From the NCBI GenBank assembly GCA_949775045.1, contig OX459106.1:436501-500500 (forward strand): a DNA stretch of 64,000 nucleotides, in the 5' to 3' direction. The notes under the pieces are model-generated. The model searched no databases, was not told the DNA's origin, and saw only the letters and a program-made list of their open reading frames with translations. Below are positions 1 through 11,707 of the stretch, in pieces (position 1 is the stretch's first letter; each line of letters begins with the position of its first letter). The DNA comes from Metridium senile. Taxonomy: Eukaryota; Cnidaria; Anthozoa; Actiniaria; Metridiidae. The translations under genes and the position numbers were made by a program.

Positions 1-225
1 CATTGTGTTCAGTTTTACCGTGTTGAGAAATTTATGAACCGATCTTATAATTTCGTGCCAAAAATAGAATAAAAACATGATTAAAGAAAGATTTGCTTCG
101 ATCGGCATTAGAAATAGTCTGCTGAAAGTTAAATAAAAGTTTGTTTGTCCGAGTTAGTTCTTTGTCTCCATTTTTGTGACGTCATTCATGCGCGGCGCTA
201 TTAAGAGTAAAGGTAGGCTTCATAC

Positions 226-3200
226 CAATACGCGAATGATGTACTCATCCCCAGTCTCTCTGTCCAGTGAACCGTTCAATGATATTTCACCAGTTTTGTC
301 ATCGATAACAAACAACCGTGAGGGATTGGAATCTAAAATATAAGAAAAACAACGATACATTAAGCAAAATCAAAAAAATCATATGATCCTGAGAAAAAAC
401 TTTAGCTTATTATAAAGCATAGAATTTACTTACAAAACTAATACACAACTGCAATAAAATCAATTTGTAAATGTAACAAGCCATACATACCTTGATCTAT
501 GGCGTATGTTACGGTACCGTTTATGCCTTTATCAAGGTCATAGGCTTTGACTTGTATAACTGGTGCGCCCTGAGCAGGATAATAATATCGTTTATTAGGA
601 TACACAAACGAAACGGATAAGGAAAGGAACCACTGTTGCTTGATAAAATAATAAGGACGCTTTAAACGAATGAGTGAGTGCAACCAACCAACCAACCAAC
701 CAACCAACCAACCAACCAACCAACCAACCAACCAACCAACCAACCAACCAACCAACCAACCAACCATATAGCTAACTATACTGACCGATGTTGAGTCCTC
801 TCTGATAGATGCCGAGTAAGAGTAGGCAGTAAACTTTGCTGGTAAATCATCTGCATCAACAACATGTACTAACAATATAGTCCAGTTACTGAGACCTGGT
901 ATATCCTGAAGATTAAAATATGTTTTGAGTCAGCACATAATATTTATGAATTTTCTATTCTAATATTTATTTTCTTAATGTCATTGGCGCAATTTACACA
1001 AATTTAAGGTTTGTCATGTCACTTCAAGTGCTGAACGCAAGATAGCAAAGTATATATTATTTGAAATTAAAGGTTTCATTTTTTTTGCGTTTTCAAAAGC
1101 ATTAAATTGAAATTATTCGAAGTCAACAATGGCCGGTTTGTAGTCCATTTTTTTTAAAAACGGTGTAATAGAGATTGAGCGCGAGCGAGGCAGAATTAAA
1201 CTAAACAGCGCCTTAACTGCAAATTAACTGGTAGCTATCGTACGATGGAGCTTACTGATGTATATGCTCACTTACTTTAACTGTTATGTTCAAAGTATAT
1301 TCTTTGTTTGTTTCATAATCAAGATGGGATGCTAATGTGACTTCACCTCCATATAGAGAAATAGAAAACTTGCCAGTCTAAAAATAACAAAGTATTTGTA
1401 TCAACATCCATTATGATTATCGTCATCATATTATCATCATCTAATCAGCATTGCTGTCATCTATCTGACCATCATTGACATCACCCTCATCATATTATCA
1501 ACATAAAATTGTCATCATATATATAATTATCATATGCATTGTCATCATTAATATCATCATCATTATCTTCATCATTATCATCATCATCATTATCATTAAT
1601 GACTTAATTATAATTATTGTTATTATCATCGATATCATCTTTGATATTGATATCACCATTATAGTTTATATTGACTTCTGATCATCATCATTGGCATTAT
1701 CATCATCATCATTGTTATCATCATCACCTTTGTCATACCTAACATCATCAAATTGTTTACTGACCTCATTCCCACTAGCTATACCATACAAGATAGTCCC
1801 GTGTTGATTCTCATCACCATCAACAGCTTTAGTAGAGAATATCGCACTGCCAAAGGGTGTCGCCTGGATCGAAAAAGAAATATTAATGTTTCGCGTGCGA
1901 CTTTCATGGTCCGTAAAACCCTTATCAGTATTTAACGAAAACGTGCTTACCTCGCTGACTGACACTTCATAAAGTCTTTTGTGATATGACGGTACGTTGT
2001 CGTTGATGTCATTTATAACACAGGCAAAAGGTGCAGTCTGTTGAACAAGTATAAGGAAATTTGTAGGATATTTTAAGCAAGAAAGGGAAAAATAAGGAAA
2101 AGAAGAAAGGATTTAAAATGGGAACAAGGAAGGAATTCTTAGGAAGAAAGGATGGAGATATTGAAGGAAAAGAAGGAAGGAAGGAAGGAAGGAAGGAAGG
2201 AAAACCAGTTTGCAAGGAAATAGTTAAGTTGAAATATGTTAAATTACCGCTGTAGTGCTATCTTTTTTAGCTTTCACATCTCCAGTTATCCTGGAAGAAC
2301 TAAGCTCCTGTTGAAAAATAGCATCATATATTATCATCAATATATTTAAAGTGAATTCAATTTAGCTTGAAAACTGACCTCTCTGTCTATTCGCTGCTTG
2401 ATGTATATGTATCCTGTGTTGTTGATGGCGAAATAAGTTGCAGCTGTACCAGTAATTTCAAAACTGTTTACTTGCACGTCCGTTTTGGCTTGTATGATTA
2501 CAGTCGCTTTGAAAGCAAGCCATATACTTTTTTATTTCATGAATATAGTGTTTGTGCTCGCCACAGCAGCAATTTGATTCTATTTCATGGATATAGTGTT
2601 ATCGCTCTATTCCACAGCAGCAATGTTTTTTATTTCATGGATCCTCTCAATATTATGTATATTTGTATTACATTGTTCACATACCTGTAGGTAATTCCTC
2701 GTTTCTTACGAGTGTATTTAGAAAGTTACCATTGGAGAAAACCAAAGCTGCGAATGACAAGCAAGTATTAGCAAGACGAATAATCCAACAATCCATGTAT
2801 TCACCCATCTACCTGTCAGTCCGTCGATCCATCAGTCCGTCCACCTATCCATCCGTCAGTCCGTCAATCCGTCGGTCTGTCAGTCTGTCTATTTTACTGT
2901 TGGACATGTCTATCATTCATGATTAAGGCCTCAATTTGAATGAAAGATCCTTGATTCCTCAACTTTTCAGCATGGGGATTTATGATCGTCGTCTCAGTCA
3001 GTCAGTCAATTAAAGTCTTACTCACTCTCGCATGGTAAATTTTTTACATCATCTTTATTCATAACCACTAGGTATAGGCGTACTAGTTATTTTAATATTA
3101 TACAAATAGTGTTTTTTTTTTTTTAACAAATATAGGTTTTCAACAAATGATTGTTTTACAAGATTGGTTTTGTTTTCGATCGTATAGAAAATTGTTTTGC

Positions 3201-6200
3201 AAAGAAGAAAGGATATACACTATATATATAGTGCACCTATTTCAAAAATCGTTGTCGCAGTCAAAGCTACAGTCCACACACTGAACCAGCTGCAAAGGAT
3301 GTCGGTATTTCTTCTCTTGTTAAAGATTTACTCATAGTGTATTTTGGTGTTTGTGTTATATAACCATAACACTATATGTTACTGTGATAGATGAAGAAAC
3401 ACTGATATTTCTTAAAAAAAAAAAACGTGCTATAAATTACAAATTATGTTCAAAATACCGACAACCTTTGCAGGCCTCAGCTTGTCGACTATAGCTTCGG
3501 CTGCGACAACGATTTTTGAAATCGGTGTATATTAAGACTATACACCCAGGGCAAGGCAGTCAAAAGAGAAACAACAACGGTTTTAGACTACCTTTACTTA
3601 TCTCGTCATATAATAAAATTGAATATCTTATATATAACATAATTATTTATTAATATGATTATGTATTCATTCATTGCTCATTTCGATACAGCCAATAATA
3701 AGACAAGGATGCAATTACAGCGATTTCAAAAACCATTGAATACTGAATTGTTTATTCCAAGACCAAAGGGCATTGTGGGTCTCATTAATTTTGATGAAAT
3801 ATAAATCTACAGCGATATTTACTCCCATAACTAGCTCATATAATGTTTCGAATGGAAAGCACTAATAACATAATAACTAATTATTATAATAACTATTTAT
3901 TTTACTTTAAACAATATATTTTCGGTCCCAAAATGCATTTCGGTCTTGCAATGCACAATTCAGTGTACAGTATTCAGTATTCTACGTTTTTTGACATAGC
4001 GGTATGGACGTTTACCAATTTAATTACATATAATTAATTCTAACTATGTGCGACATTTTACTTCAACAGAAAGATATATTTTGTCGTCTTTGAATGTCGT
4101 TGTTTTATCCACCCGTATCCCTCTAGTCGATAGTTAACAAATAGAACAGGCTTTTCCGTGCTCTGTTCAGTTATAATGCACTAGTCAATTGAAACCCCCG
4201 CCCCCCGACCCCCGGGAAATACCGGGGAATTTAACGTTTGGGTAGTGTTAAAATCAGACATTTCCCCTGGTAGTCGGGGGCACATTCACTGTTAAAGCCC
4301 CCGCTATTGTGGCCCCGCTATTTTGGTCTAGTAGTAAATAACAAAACAAACACATTTCACTCCAACTCCAATTTCCTGTGCCACGTATAGCTAATCTTTG
4401 TGTGTTCCATTCTGATTCACAAATATTTAATGTCCAATATTTTCAGGGGCGTCAGTTGAGTTTCATAATGTCAACGACAGGGGGATTAGCTAGTTGCACT
4501 CGCTAAAAGCCATGTCTTGACATGGCTTGAAAAATTAAGACTTCCGGTCATTTTTCCTTTGTTAACGGCGACATTCCTTGGATGCCGTACAACTTTCTAG
4601 CTAGCTATTAAACGAAAAGCCGTTCACACTGGTAATTTACTGTTTAGCTAGCTAAATGGTGCCTCATTTTAGCTAGCTAACAAGTCCTAGTCTGAACGGG
4701 CCCTAAGTATAAAATGAACGGCAATGCTTGTAAATATTGCTTAATTAATAGTGGTTTTATTTGCACTTTTGACAAAGATTAACGGGTTAGCTCAGTTGGG
4801 AGAGCACGGCCTGTTAACCGGGAAGTCGGGGGTTCAAACCCCAGCCAGACCATCACTCAGGGTCTTAAAATAATTGAGGAGAATGTTATAACTTTGTATT
4901 TATTTGGGTTTATTATAATTGTTAGGCTTCGCGTCCTCTCGGATAAGGACTCACACACTGACCATTAATCGGGGGAACAAGAAAAACTAAAAGAACGACT
5001 GAGGACGCAGGTCACGATCATCCTTAGTGAAAGGTCTACACTTACACTAATATATACTAATTACTAACAACTAACTATAATGTGTAAAGCGCATTTGAAT
5101 ATATACACATAGAAAGTGCGCTATATAAATGCATTATCATTATCAAAGCCATTTTCCCTAAGGGGCAGCTCTGAGGCCCACACAGGAGAGATAATACCAC
5201 ATTATATCACACACTTTGCTGTCACAGCAATCCAAACTCTGCATGATTACAGAGGCAAAATTTCTCAGGATCATCTACAAACAAAATTAACCAAAACAAA
5301 TTAATGTAAGATATATCAATAATGGCAAAATATCATGGATAAAATCTTCAACATTCGTGATTTGTTTTCATTAAAAGTACGCATGTTGACTCACGTACCT
5401 TTCGTTTTTCCATTCTAGCAAAGGATCGGAATATTAATATCATCCACACCTAGAATACCGATGTTAGAATACCAATGCTTTCTGGGTATTTTCCAAGATG
5501 GCCGACCTCTAGTTTCCAGGCCCTTACATATTCAAACGAGCGTTAAAATCCCCGCTCGCTGCCCCGCTGCGAAGACAATTAGTTAAAATCCCGACCCCCC
5601 GGTGCAATATTGCTGTAAAAGCACGTTAAAAACGCGTCACGTCCCCGTTCAGTGCCCCGCTAATCCCGGGGGTCGGGGGGCGGGGGTTTCAATTGACTAG
5701 TGCATAAAGCACGATGAAAGTGACGAGAGCACGAAAGAAGTGATGGGAGAAGCACGAGCTGAAAGGCAAATGCTTCGAAAAATACATAGAAAAATATTAA
5801 AAATTCAAAACAAGGCAATAATGGTAATATTGTATGGCCAATCTTTGTTTTATAACAAAATTCTAAATTAGACTTAATTTACTTCTGGTCATGTCCATCT
5901 CACTTCCGGTTAATAGATAATTGCTACCCTTATGTACGAGTCAAATCCAAAGGTGCCCATCCCCCCCCCGGGCAAACCCCGGGCATTTGACAAGACTTGG
6001 GTTCCGTATAGTGGGGAATTTGACGCCGATTAGCTACTTGAACGGGCGGGCATTTGACGAGTGTCGGCCATCTTTAAAAATACCCAGAAAGCATTGGAGT
6101 CCTAACCACAGGTAGCCCATGATCAGGCAAAAGTCACACGGGAACGGAAACGAAAAGCAAAGAATTGATAGATAGTTTTTCCTTGTTATGCACCTATCTC

Positions 6201-8698
6201 AAAAAACGTCAGAAAGAATTGGCGATTGACGAACAGCGATTGCAAAGGAGCTCTGGGTACTGTTCTTTCACAAGTAAAATTAAATTGACGAAGTATAAAT
6301 GCTTGTCTTTGTGTTTTAGAGTCGAAAAGTGCAAAGAAAATCCAAGTTCTTTCAGTTTTTAAGATAGATTTGTGAATTATATCGAGATCCATCTTTCGGT
6401 CGTGCAATCACCAATCAAAAATTGCCAATAACCATTCTCTTCTTCAACGTTTTTTGAAATTTCCCTTCATATTTGATTGTACAAGTTTTGTCTACCATGT
6501 TCATGAGACGTCATGTAGTAGAAGGAAGTTTAAGTATTTTCTTTTCTACTTAAAGTAAAATTTGAGTTTATCACTGACTCGAGCTCGAGGGGCGGGCATT
6601 TGACCATTCTGTTGTTTCAATAGTGGGGCATTTGACTGTTCAGTTTGCCCAGATGGTGGGGAATTTGACCAATTTTTTTTCAAAAAGTCAAATGCCCGGG
6701 GGTTTGCCCGGGGGGGGGATGGGCACCTTTGGATTTGACTCGTACATTAAAACCACCCTTCAAATATTTTTGGAGCTGGCTCCATATTACAAACGTACCA
6801 ATTTACTTCATGCCAACTCTCATGCTTTTATGAAAATCTGCACGATTTTTACATACAACTACCTGACTATGACGAGTATCCCTCTAGTCGATATTATTGG
6901 ATACAGAACATGCTAGAAATTATTCTGACATCAGACGTAAACGTCATTTATATTTCAGTTGAAAATGTTCTACTTGTGGTGTAAAATAATAACCTAGTCG
7001 TTAAACGTACGTCACTTTGGGTGTCTAAAAGTTATTTTCATTCAAATTGAAAACAAAAGATTTATGCTAAATATCACTTTGGAGTTCATTCAAGCATCAA
7101 TTCTCACGATAATTCCATTGATCCTTTTGACATATATATATATATATTTGTTAACAAGATTTATTAATTAAAAAGACAATGGTTTACAGGGATTTGTGCC
7201 ACTGAGAAATATTGTATTTGAACACATGTAAAAATACGATAATTTTACATGTAAAACTATCATTTTTGTCAATATTTGTAAAAGTTTTGTTTATACATCA
7301 AACAGCGTAATACATCACGCTTGGAGATATGTTATTCATTTTCTTGTATTCAGATTCAGTATCTAATTGAAAACTCGAAGAAAAATTCCAAATTAGACAT
7401 GAAAAAAGAAAACAAAATTTTGAGTCAAAACATCTGAGCTCGTGAATGAAGAGAATTTCAAAACAAATCCTCTGATTTATTAAAAATTATTCTTAAAAAA
7501 AACAACTTCTAGTTAGAATAGTTTAAATTTGAAACTTAGATTTGATTTTGGAATTACTGTAAGTATATGTATATCCAATAAAAAAGGTTTATTATTGTCT
7601 TTAATAGTTAATGAATATAATTAGTACTCGATCGATATTTTCTGACCCATCAAATGACGCTTGGTCGATCACCTAGGCACACAGAAAAATATGCTAAATT
7701 TTTACCTAAATCGCTAGTATTTTAAGTCAGAAAGCGTCGTTTTACTTTTAAAAAACATACAAAAAGAAACACTATTTCTTTTGTTGAATAACAAGCATTG
7801 TTTTTCGAAGAGGAAACGAATTTACAATGTAGTATGCAATTAATAGAATAGCTGAAATTTAAGCCAGATTTCGTTTTAAAAACAGTTTTATTTTATGAAC
7901 AACTTTTTTTGACTTTTCGATATTTTTAAGTAGTTTTAATTTCCTTTGTTATGAATATTTAAGGTTTGAATATTTAATTTAAATATTTTTTTTGTTATAT
8001 TATATTATACGGAAGTTTCGAGTGCATAAATGCAAATTAAGTTATTCAAAATATCTCATTGACTATAGCGAAAAAAAAACAATTCTTTTGGTTAACTCGA
8101 AGCTTGAAAAATTAATCCAAGTTTAAAATTAATCTTACAAATTATGAATAAAAATTATAATGCGGAAATGTATATAAATCGTATTATATTTATCTTAAAT
8201 ATCGACCGAAGCATTGTTTTAACATGAATTATTTTGTATGCGCCATGAGGCAGTGTTAACTCAAGCAACATATATTGAGATATCAAAAATAAATTTAAGA
8301 TTTTACAGTAATTATATAATAAAATAGATAACATTTCTTCTAAATAATATAAATTTGAATACGATGAATTGAAATTATAACTTTGATATTAAATTTATAT
8401 ATTTATTCACTCGAAGAAAATGAAATACATTTCACTATAAAATTAACAAAGCCAAACGAGTTGAGGTAAAATAATATATATATTGTAAATTTGACATATT
8501 GAATATCGAACAAACTTCATTCAAATGCGACTTGATAATTTGGAAAATGGTGGAATGTTTAAGCAAATATATAAAGATGAGTTATAGTATTTCAAAATGT
8601 AAATAAACTTCTTTGTTTTGAGTAAAATTCTTACCTTGAATCGATGGAATAAACAGCAACACGGCCAAAGCGAAGATTATTTGAAGATTTTGCTCCAT
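226..8698 (-). CDS. Cadherin-repeat membrane or secreted protein, 5' part (3' end beyond left edge)
   Basis: The minus-strand exons are 8635-8698, 2685-2747, 2379-2506, 2248-2307, 1951-2037, 1765-1863, 1276-1377, 786-905, 491-569 and 226-332. Each has AG/GT borders and compatible phase. Exon 1 encodes a hydrophobic signal peptide ([16 protein letters not shown]...), with the start at 8698 and a phase-1 donor that fits the exon at 2747. Cadherin signatures are visible: [11 protein letters not shown] and a DRE motif, the calcium linker [49 protein letters not shown], and [13 protein letters not shown] followed by LDRETGDEY. About two and a half extracellular cadherin repeats are present. Proteins of this family mediate calcium-dependent adhesion. 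No transmembrane segment is in the window, so the class (classical, protocadherin or FAT-like) cannot be assigned. Intron 1 is 5.9 kb and full of repeats. Confidence 0.85.
688..765. repeat. (AACC)n microsatellite in a cadherin intron
   Basis: About 19 tandem CAAC/CCAA tetranucleotides lie between the cadherin exons at 491-569 and 786-905. The GWLV-repeat reading frame on the minus strand is a by-product of the repeat. Confidence 0.95.
1430..1740. repeat. (ATC)n-rich imperfect microsatellite
   Basis: Imperfect ATC/ATT triplet runs fill the cadherin intron between 1377 and 1765. They create isoleucine-rich false reading frames. Confidence 0.85.
2160..2202. repeat. (GGAA)n microsatellite
   Basis: A purine-rich GGAA/GAAG run lies in the cadherin intron between exons 1951-2037 and 2248-2307. 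Confidence 0.85.
3233..3529. mobile_element. MITE with CACCTATTTCAAAAA termini
   Basis: The left end reads GCACCTATTTCAAAAATCG and the right end is its near-exact inverse (CGATTTTTGAAATCGGTG). The ends are flanked by TA. The inverted match continues inward for about 28 bp (TTGTCGCAG / CTGCGACAA), with weaker subterminal symmetry after that. It belongs to the same terminal family as elements at 10745, 11012 and 20332. No coding capacity is visible, so it is probably a Tc1/mariner-type non-autonomous element (inference from TA flanks). Confidence 0.75.
4177..5704. mobile_element. 1.5-kb element with GC-rich terminal inverted repeats
   Basis: The left end is TGCACTAGTCAATTGAAACC followed by CCCGCCCCCCGACCCCCGGG. 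The right end is the exact inverse, CCCGGGGGTCGGGGGGCG then GGGTTTCAATTGACTAGTGCA. Subterminal variants of CCCCGCTA and GTTAAAATCCCC recur. No transposase is visible. It encloses a tRNA-like sequence at 4779. It shares an internal segment near 5473-5507 with the next element. Confidence 0.8.
4779..4854 (+). repeat. tRNA-Asn-like sequence, probably tRNA-derived repeat
   Basis: The A-box-like TAGCTCAGTTGGGAGAGCA, the anticodon loop CTGTTAA (GTT, Asn) and the T arm GGGGGTTCAAACCCC are all present. The 5' sequence before the D arm does not pair with the 3' AGCCAGACC, so the acceptor stem is broken. It is better read as a SINE-type head or tRNA pseudogene than as a working tRNA. Confidence 0.6.
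5933..6746. mobile_element. 0.8-kb element with GC-rich terminal inverted repeats
   Basis: The left end TGTACGAGTCAAATCCAAAG followed by GTGCCCATCC and a C run, then CGGGCAAACCCC, is mirrored at the right end (GGGGTTTGCCCG ... CTTTGGATTTGACTCGTACA). The motif GGGCATTTGAC or GGGGAATTTGAC is repeated in both subterminal zones. A segment near 6062-6098 (GTCGGCCATCTT... and CCCAGAAAGCATTGG) is the inverse of 5473-5507 in the neighbouring element. A degenerate CACCTA-type MITE (about 6189-6461) appears nested inside. Confidence 0.75.
6189..6461. mobile_element. Degenerate nested MITE of the CACCTA family
   Basis: The left end is TGCACCTATCTCAAAAAACG. The right end has CAACGTTTTTTGAAAT. Internal GGCGATTG / CAATCACCAATC blocks match those of the element at 11012-11322. 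The termini are imperfect, so this is an old copy. Confidence 0.5.
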
Positions 8699-9149
8699 TT
8701 TTAAGTCTGCTCAATAATAACTCACAACTTGCGAGTCATAATAATACTCATTTGCAAACTTAAATTATTCAAGATCGAATTAACTTTGTTATTGAACTTA
8801 AAAACCGTTAGAATACGAAGTATTCAACTAGAAAACGACGTAAAAATTGATAATATTCAAAGCTTTGAAGGTAGCGAAAGTTTAGTCGTTCGTTACCGCT
8901 ACTTGAGCATGTTTGAATTCCTGAATATGCGTAGCTACGCATCAAAGACTGCCGTTGAATTATTCAGTAGAAAAAGTCGAGGTATCCTGCTAAGTTCTTG
9001 TAGTAAATGAAGAATGAAGAAATGTGTAATAAAGAGACAAGCGGAAAAGAAAACCTTGCAGGTATTGTTTGCAAAACACAGCCTATATTGACACATTCTC
9101 ACGTGTAAATTTGGCATGCATTCGGCTTCGAGCCAAAATTCCTTTTTTT

Positions 9150-9715
9150 TCATCTCTTCCTTTCTTTCTTCCTTTCTTCCTTTTTCCTGCCTTCCTTCTT
9201 TTCTTCTTCGCTCATTAAGTGTTTTTATTCGTTTGTTCGTTTGCTTGTTTCCTCGTCCATTCGTTCGTTCGCTTGTTTCCTCGTTCGTTCGTTTATTCGT
9301 TCGTTCGTTCAATTTGTTCGCTCGCTTGTTTCCTCTTTCGTTCGTTCGTTCGCTTGTTTCCTCGTTCGTTTGTTCGTTCGTTTCTTCGTTCTTTTGTTGT
9401 TCGTTTGTTCGTTCCTTCGTTCCTTCGTTCGCTCGTTCGTTGGACCGTTCGTTCGTTCGTTCCTTCGTTCGCTCGTTCGTTGGACCGTTCGTTCGTTCGT
9501 TCGGATCGTTCTTTCGACCGTTCGCTCATTCGTTCTTTTTTTCTTTATTTCGTTCTTTCTTTCATTCGTTCGTTCGGATCGTTCGCTCGTTCAGTTCGTT
9601 CGACCGTTCGCTCATCCGTTCTTTCTTTCTTTCGTTCTTTCTTTCTTTCTTTCGTTCGTTCGTTCGTTCGTTCGTTCGTTGCTCGTTTGTTTGTTTGTTT
9701 GTTCGTTCGTTCGTG
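9150..9715. repeat. (TTCG)n / (CTTT)n compound microsatellite
   Basis: About 500 bp of TTCG tetramers with TTTG and TTTC variants follow a pyrimidine-rich run. All long reading frames here (Phe/Val/Arg/Ser-rich) are tandem-repeat translations, not genes. Confidence 0.95.
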
Positions 9716-10159
9716 ATGATATGATGAGTGTGTCTACTTTTAATGTAATATAGATATCAATATTTTTCATAAGGAGGGCCCCTTCATATTCTGAAATTAT
9801 CTGAAAATCAGGCTAGCTATAGCTTAATATATATATATTAGTTTTTTGTAAATAAATAAGCAAAAAAACGATTATTAAATACAGTACTTCATTCAATATT
9901 TCAATAAAATAACCTTTAATTTCCAATCATTAGTCACAAACTGCATTTTTTTAGCAGCTACATATACACTATTGTTGAATTTGTTGAATGGTCTTGCTTG
10001 AACTTGTCCACTTGTCCGGTGGTGCACAGCGATTTAGCACCAACATGGCTGCCCCATAAATTCTTACTAAAATTAAAATGACATTATGAACTCGCTTATA
10101 TATATCTTGGCAGCAAAAACTCGATTTCACTTGATTTACGTCTCTAAAACGGACTGGAT

Positions 10160-10640
10160 TATATTTAACCTGGAATGAAAGAAAAGAAAGAAAAACAAAT
10201 TGGGAAAAATTAAAATGAAGAAAAGGAAGTGGTGTAAGGAGGGAGAAAAGACAGAATGAAGTAAGAAAATATATGGAAGTACAGAAGGGAGGATAAAAGG
10301 ACGTTAGAAAGGTGTGAAGAAAGGAAGAAAGGAAGAATAGAAAATAGGAAAGATGGAAGTAATTCGAAGGATGAAGGATGAAGGGATACAGCAGAGAGTA
10401 AAGAAATGAAGGAACGAGGGAAGGATAGAAAGAAAAAAAAGAAGGAAGGAAAGATTGGCATGGAGGGAGATGAGGGAGGGACTTGAGGGCTTGAAGAAGG
10501 AATTCCAACCTCGTTCCCATGGAGGGCCCGTTCCCTTCGCTTTTGGGTGGGGCCACCAAAAAGCGGAGGGAGAGGCTTGAAGGAATTTGATTGAAAGAAA
10601 CGATGGAAGTAAAAAAAGAGATCAAAAGTATAAAAGTACC
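10160..10640. repeat. Purine-rich (GGAA/GAAA) imperfect repeat
   Basis: This is a long purine-strand run with imperfect AAGGAAGG and GAAAGAAA units. The Ser/Phe/Leu/Pro-rich minus-strand frames across it show no domain or splice structure. Confidence 0.8.
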
Positions 10641-10744
10641 TTATTGTCTGCCAGAATGTTGAATGCAGTAGTAACGGATTGTCCCAATGACATAATTGAC
10701 CAATAATCCGATCGTCTATCAACCTCTGCCTCGGTAGTGCGTTA

Positions 10745-11013
10745 TACACCTATTTCAATTAACGTTGTCCATCTGGAATGGTTGATCTGAGACCGATTGG
10801 AATTGTGGGAGTTCAATAAATTCCAAATGTGTTGTTTTAATCACACTTGTATTGTGCTGAATTATGGATAATAGTATTTCAGAAGTAAACATTAATATTC
10901 AAGCGTGATTATAATACAAAATGTAGTGTATTTGCAGTTTAACGAGCTCCCACAATTCCTATCGGTCTCAGATCGACCATTCCAGATGGACAACGTTAAT
11001 TGAAATAGGTGTA
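10745..11013. mobile_element. MITE of the CACCTA family, long terminal inverted repeats
   Basis: TACACCTATTTCAATTAACG at the left is mirrored by CGTTAATTGAAATAGGTGTA at the right. The inverted match runs about 68 bp, through TTGTCCATCTGGAATGG and GATC..GAGACCGAT to the shared CTCCCACAATTCC block. It abuts a second element of the same family, sharing a TA. Confidence 0.85.
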
Positions 11014-11322
11014 TACCTAAATCAAAAAAGTTTGACGGGGCAAACGGCGATTGGCAATTGGTAATTGGCGATTGCACGACTGAAATAGACTGTAGGTAAT
11101 ACCAATTTATTCTTATTCCTTTCTAAATTACCCAAACACCGTTCAGCGATGACCTTAGATGGGTGTCTGGAAGGTTTCTCTGAACGGCGGAGGCATTGTT
11201 TGGGTAATTTAGAAACGAAATAAAAAAAAATCGTATTACCCAAAGTTCCTTTCTGTCGTGCAATCGCCAATCACCAATCGCCAATCGCCGTTCGCCCCGA
11301 CAACCTTTTTGAATAAGGTGTA
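11012..11322. mobile_element. MITE of the CACCTA family, adjacent to the previous copy
   Basis: The left end TATACCTAAATCAAAAAAG is mirrored by a right end CTTTTTGAATAAGGTGTATA. Both flanks carry GGGGC.AACGGCGATTGG-type blocks, with variants of GGCGATTG / CAATCGCC repeated several times. A second internal inverted pair (ACCCAAAC / GTTTGGGT) is also present. Confidence 0.8.
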
Positions 11323-11448
11323 TATTCGTTAGAATTTGACCACAGCCAATGTTGATGTATGACATGTACACATCATTAAACAATTGATACACTTAATAAT
11401 AATCCCACTGGCTGTAATGAAGTTGTAAAGAACATATATTACACGCTA

Positions 11449-11572
11449 ACGAGGCTGAGGTTGATCGACGAGAACTGCATGTAAAATGGTTTATTGCCAG
11501 CTACAGATTGACTTGATTGCTTAAATTCCTGTACGTAGGCCTTGTCTTTCGCCAAATAAAAGAGCTGTTTTT
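11449..11572 (-). pseudogene. Degenerate terminal exon related to the permuted-papain-like genes
   Basis: Read on the minus strand, this gives a short frame with KAYVQEFKQSSQSVAG ending in a stop. The nucleotides CAAGTCAATCTGTAGCTG also occur in the last exon of the paralog at 17645, where the frame reads TKPYVPNLKSICSCKL. The catalytic NNCH exon is not seen nearby. The downstream GAGGCTGAGGTTGAT and TATATTACAC/GC sequences are also shared with 20615-20655, so the duplicated block included flanking DNA. Confidence 0.45.
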
Positions 11573-11594
11573 AAGTTTGACTAATCATATGCAG

Positions 11595-11655
11595 GCCATT
11601 TTGATCTCTGCAAGTCGCTTACGTAATGGTTGATAACTTGGCGATCATTGTTATC
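11595..11655 (-). pseudogene. Short diverged copy of the receptor tail end
   Basis: The minus strand reads SYQPLRKRLAEIK and soon a stop. It resembles YQQLRSRPTEYQSL in the exon immediately upstream (11708-12052). Nucleotide blocks TTACGTAA.TGTTGATA are shared. It looks like a partial tandem duplication of the tail exon. Confidence 0.35.
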
Positions 11656-11707
11656 AATTAGGCTCCATTTGAGAACTATAGTCTAATATGTAACGCTAAG
11701 GAAATCG

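Larger units (their letters stand above)
2748..8634 (-). other. Cadherin intron 1 (5.9 kb), mostly repeats and AT-rich sequence
   Basis: The interval separates the signal-peptide exon from the second coding exon. It contains short ATCC/GTCC-type runs (about 2800-2900), the inverted-repeat elements described at 3233, 4177 and 5933, and about 1.9 kb of AT-rich sequence (6750-8630) in which I see no gene or repeat structure. Confidence 0.7.

Noticed and set aside
4779..4854. Functional tRNA-Asn gene
   Set aside because: The anticodon and T arm fit, but the acceptor stem does not pair and the sequence lies inside a mobile element.
8729..9010. 93-codon plus-strand frame upstream of the cadherin start
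   Set aside because: It has no recognisable motif and overlaps the probable promoter of the minus-strand cadherin gene.
9116..9753. Overlapping long frames rich in Phe, Val, Arg and Ser
   Set aside because: They are translations of a TTCG tetranucleotide array in all three frames and have no splice or domain structure.
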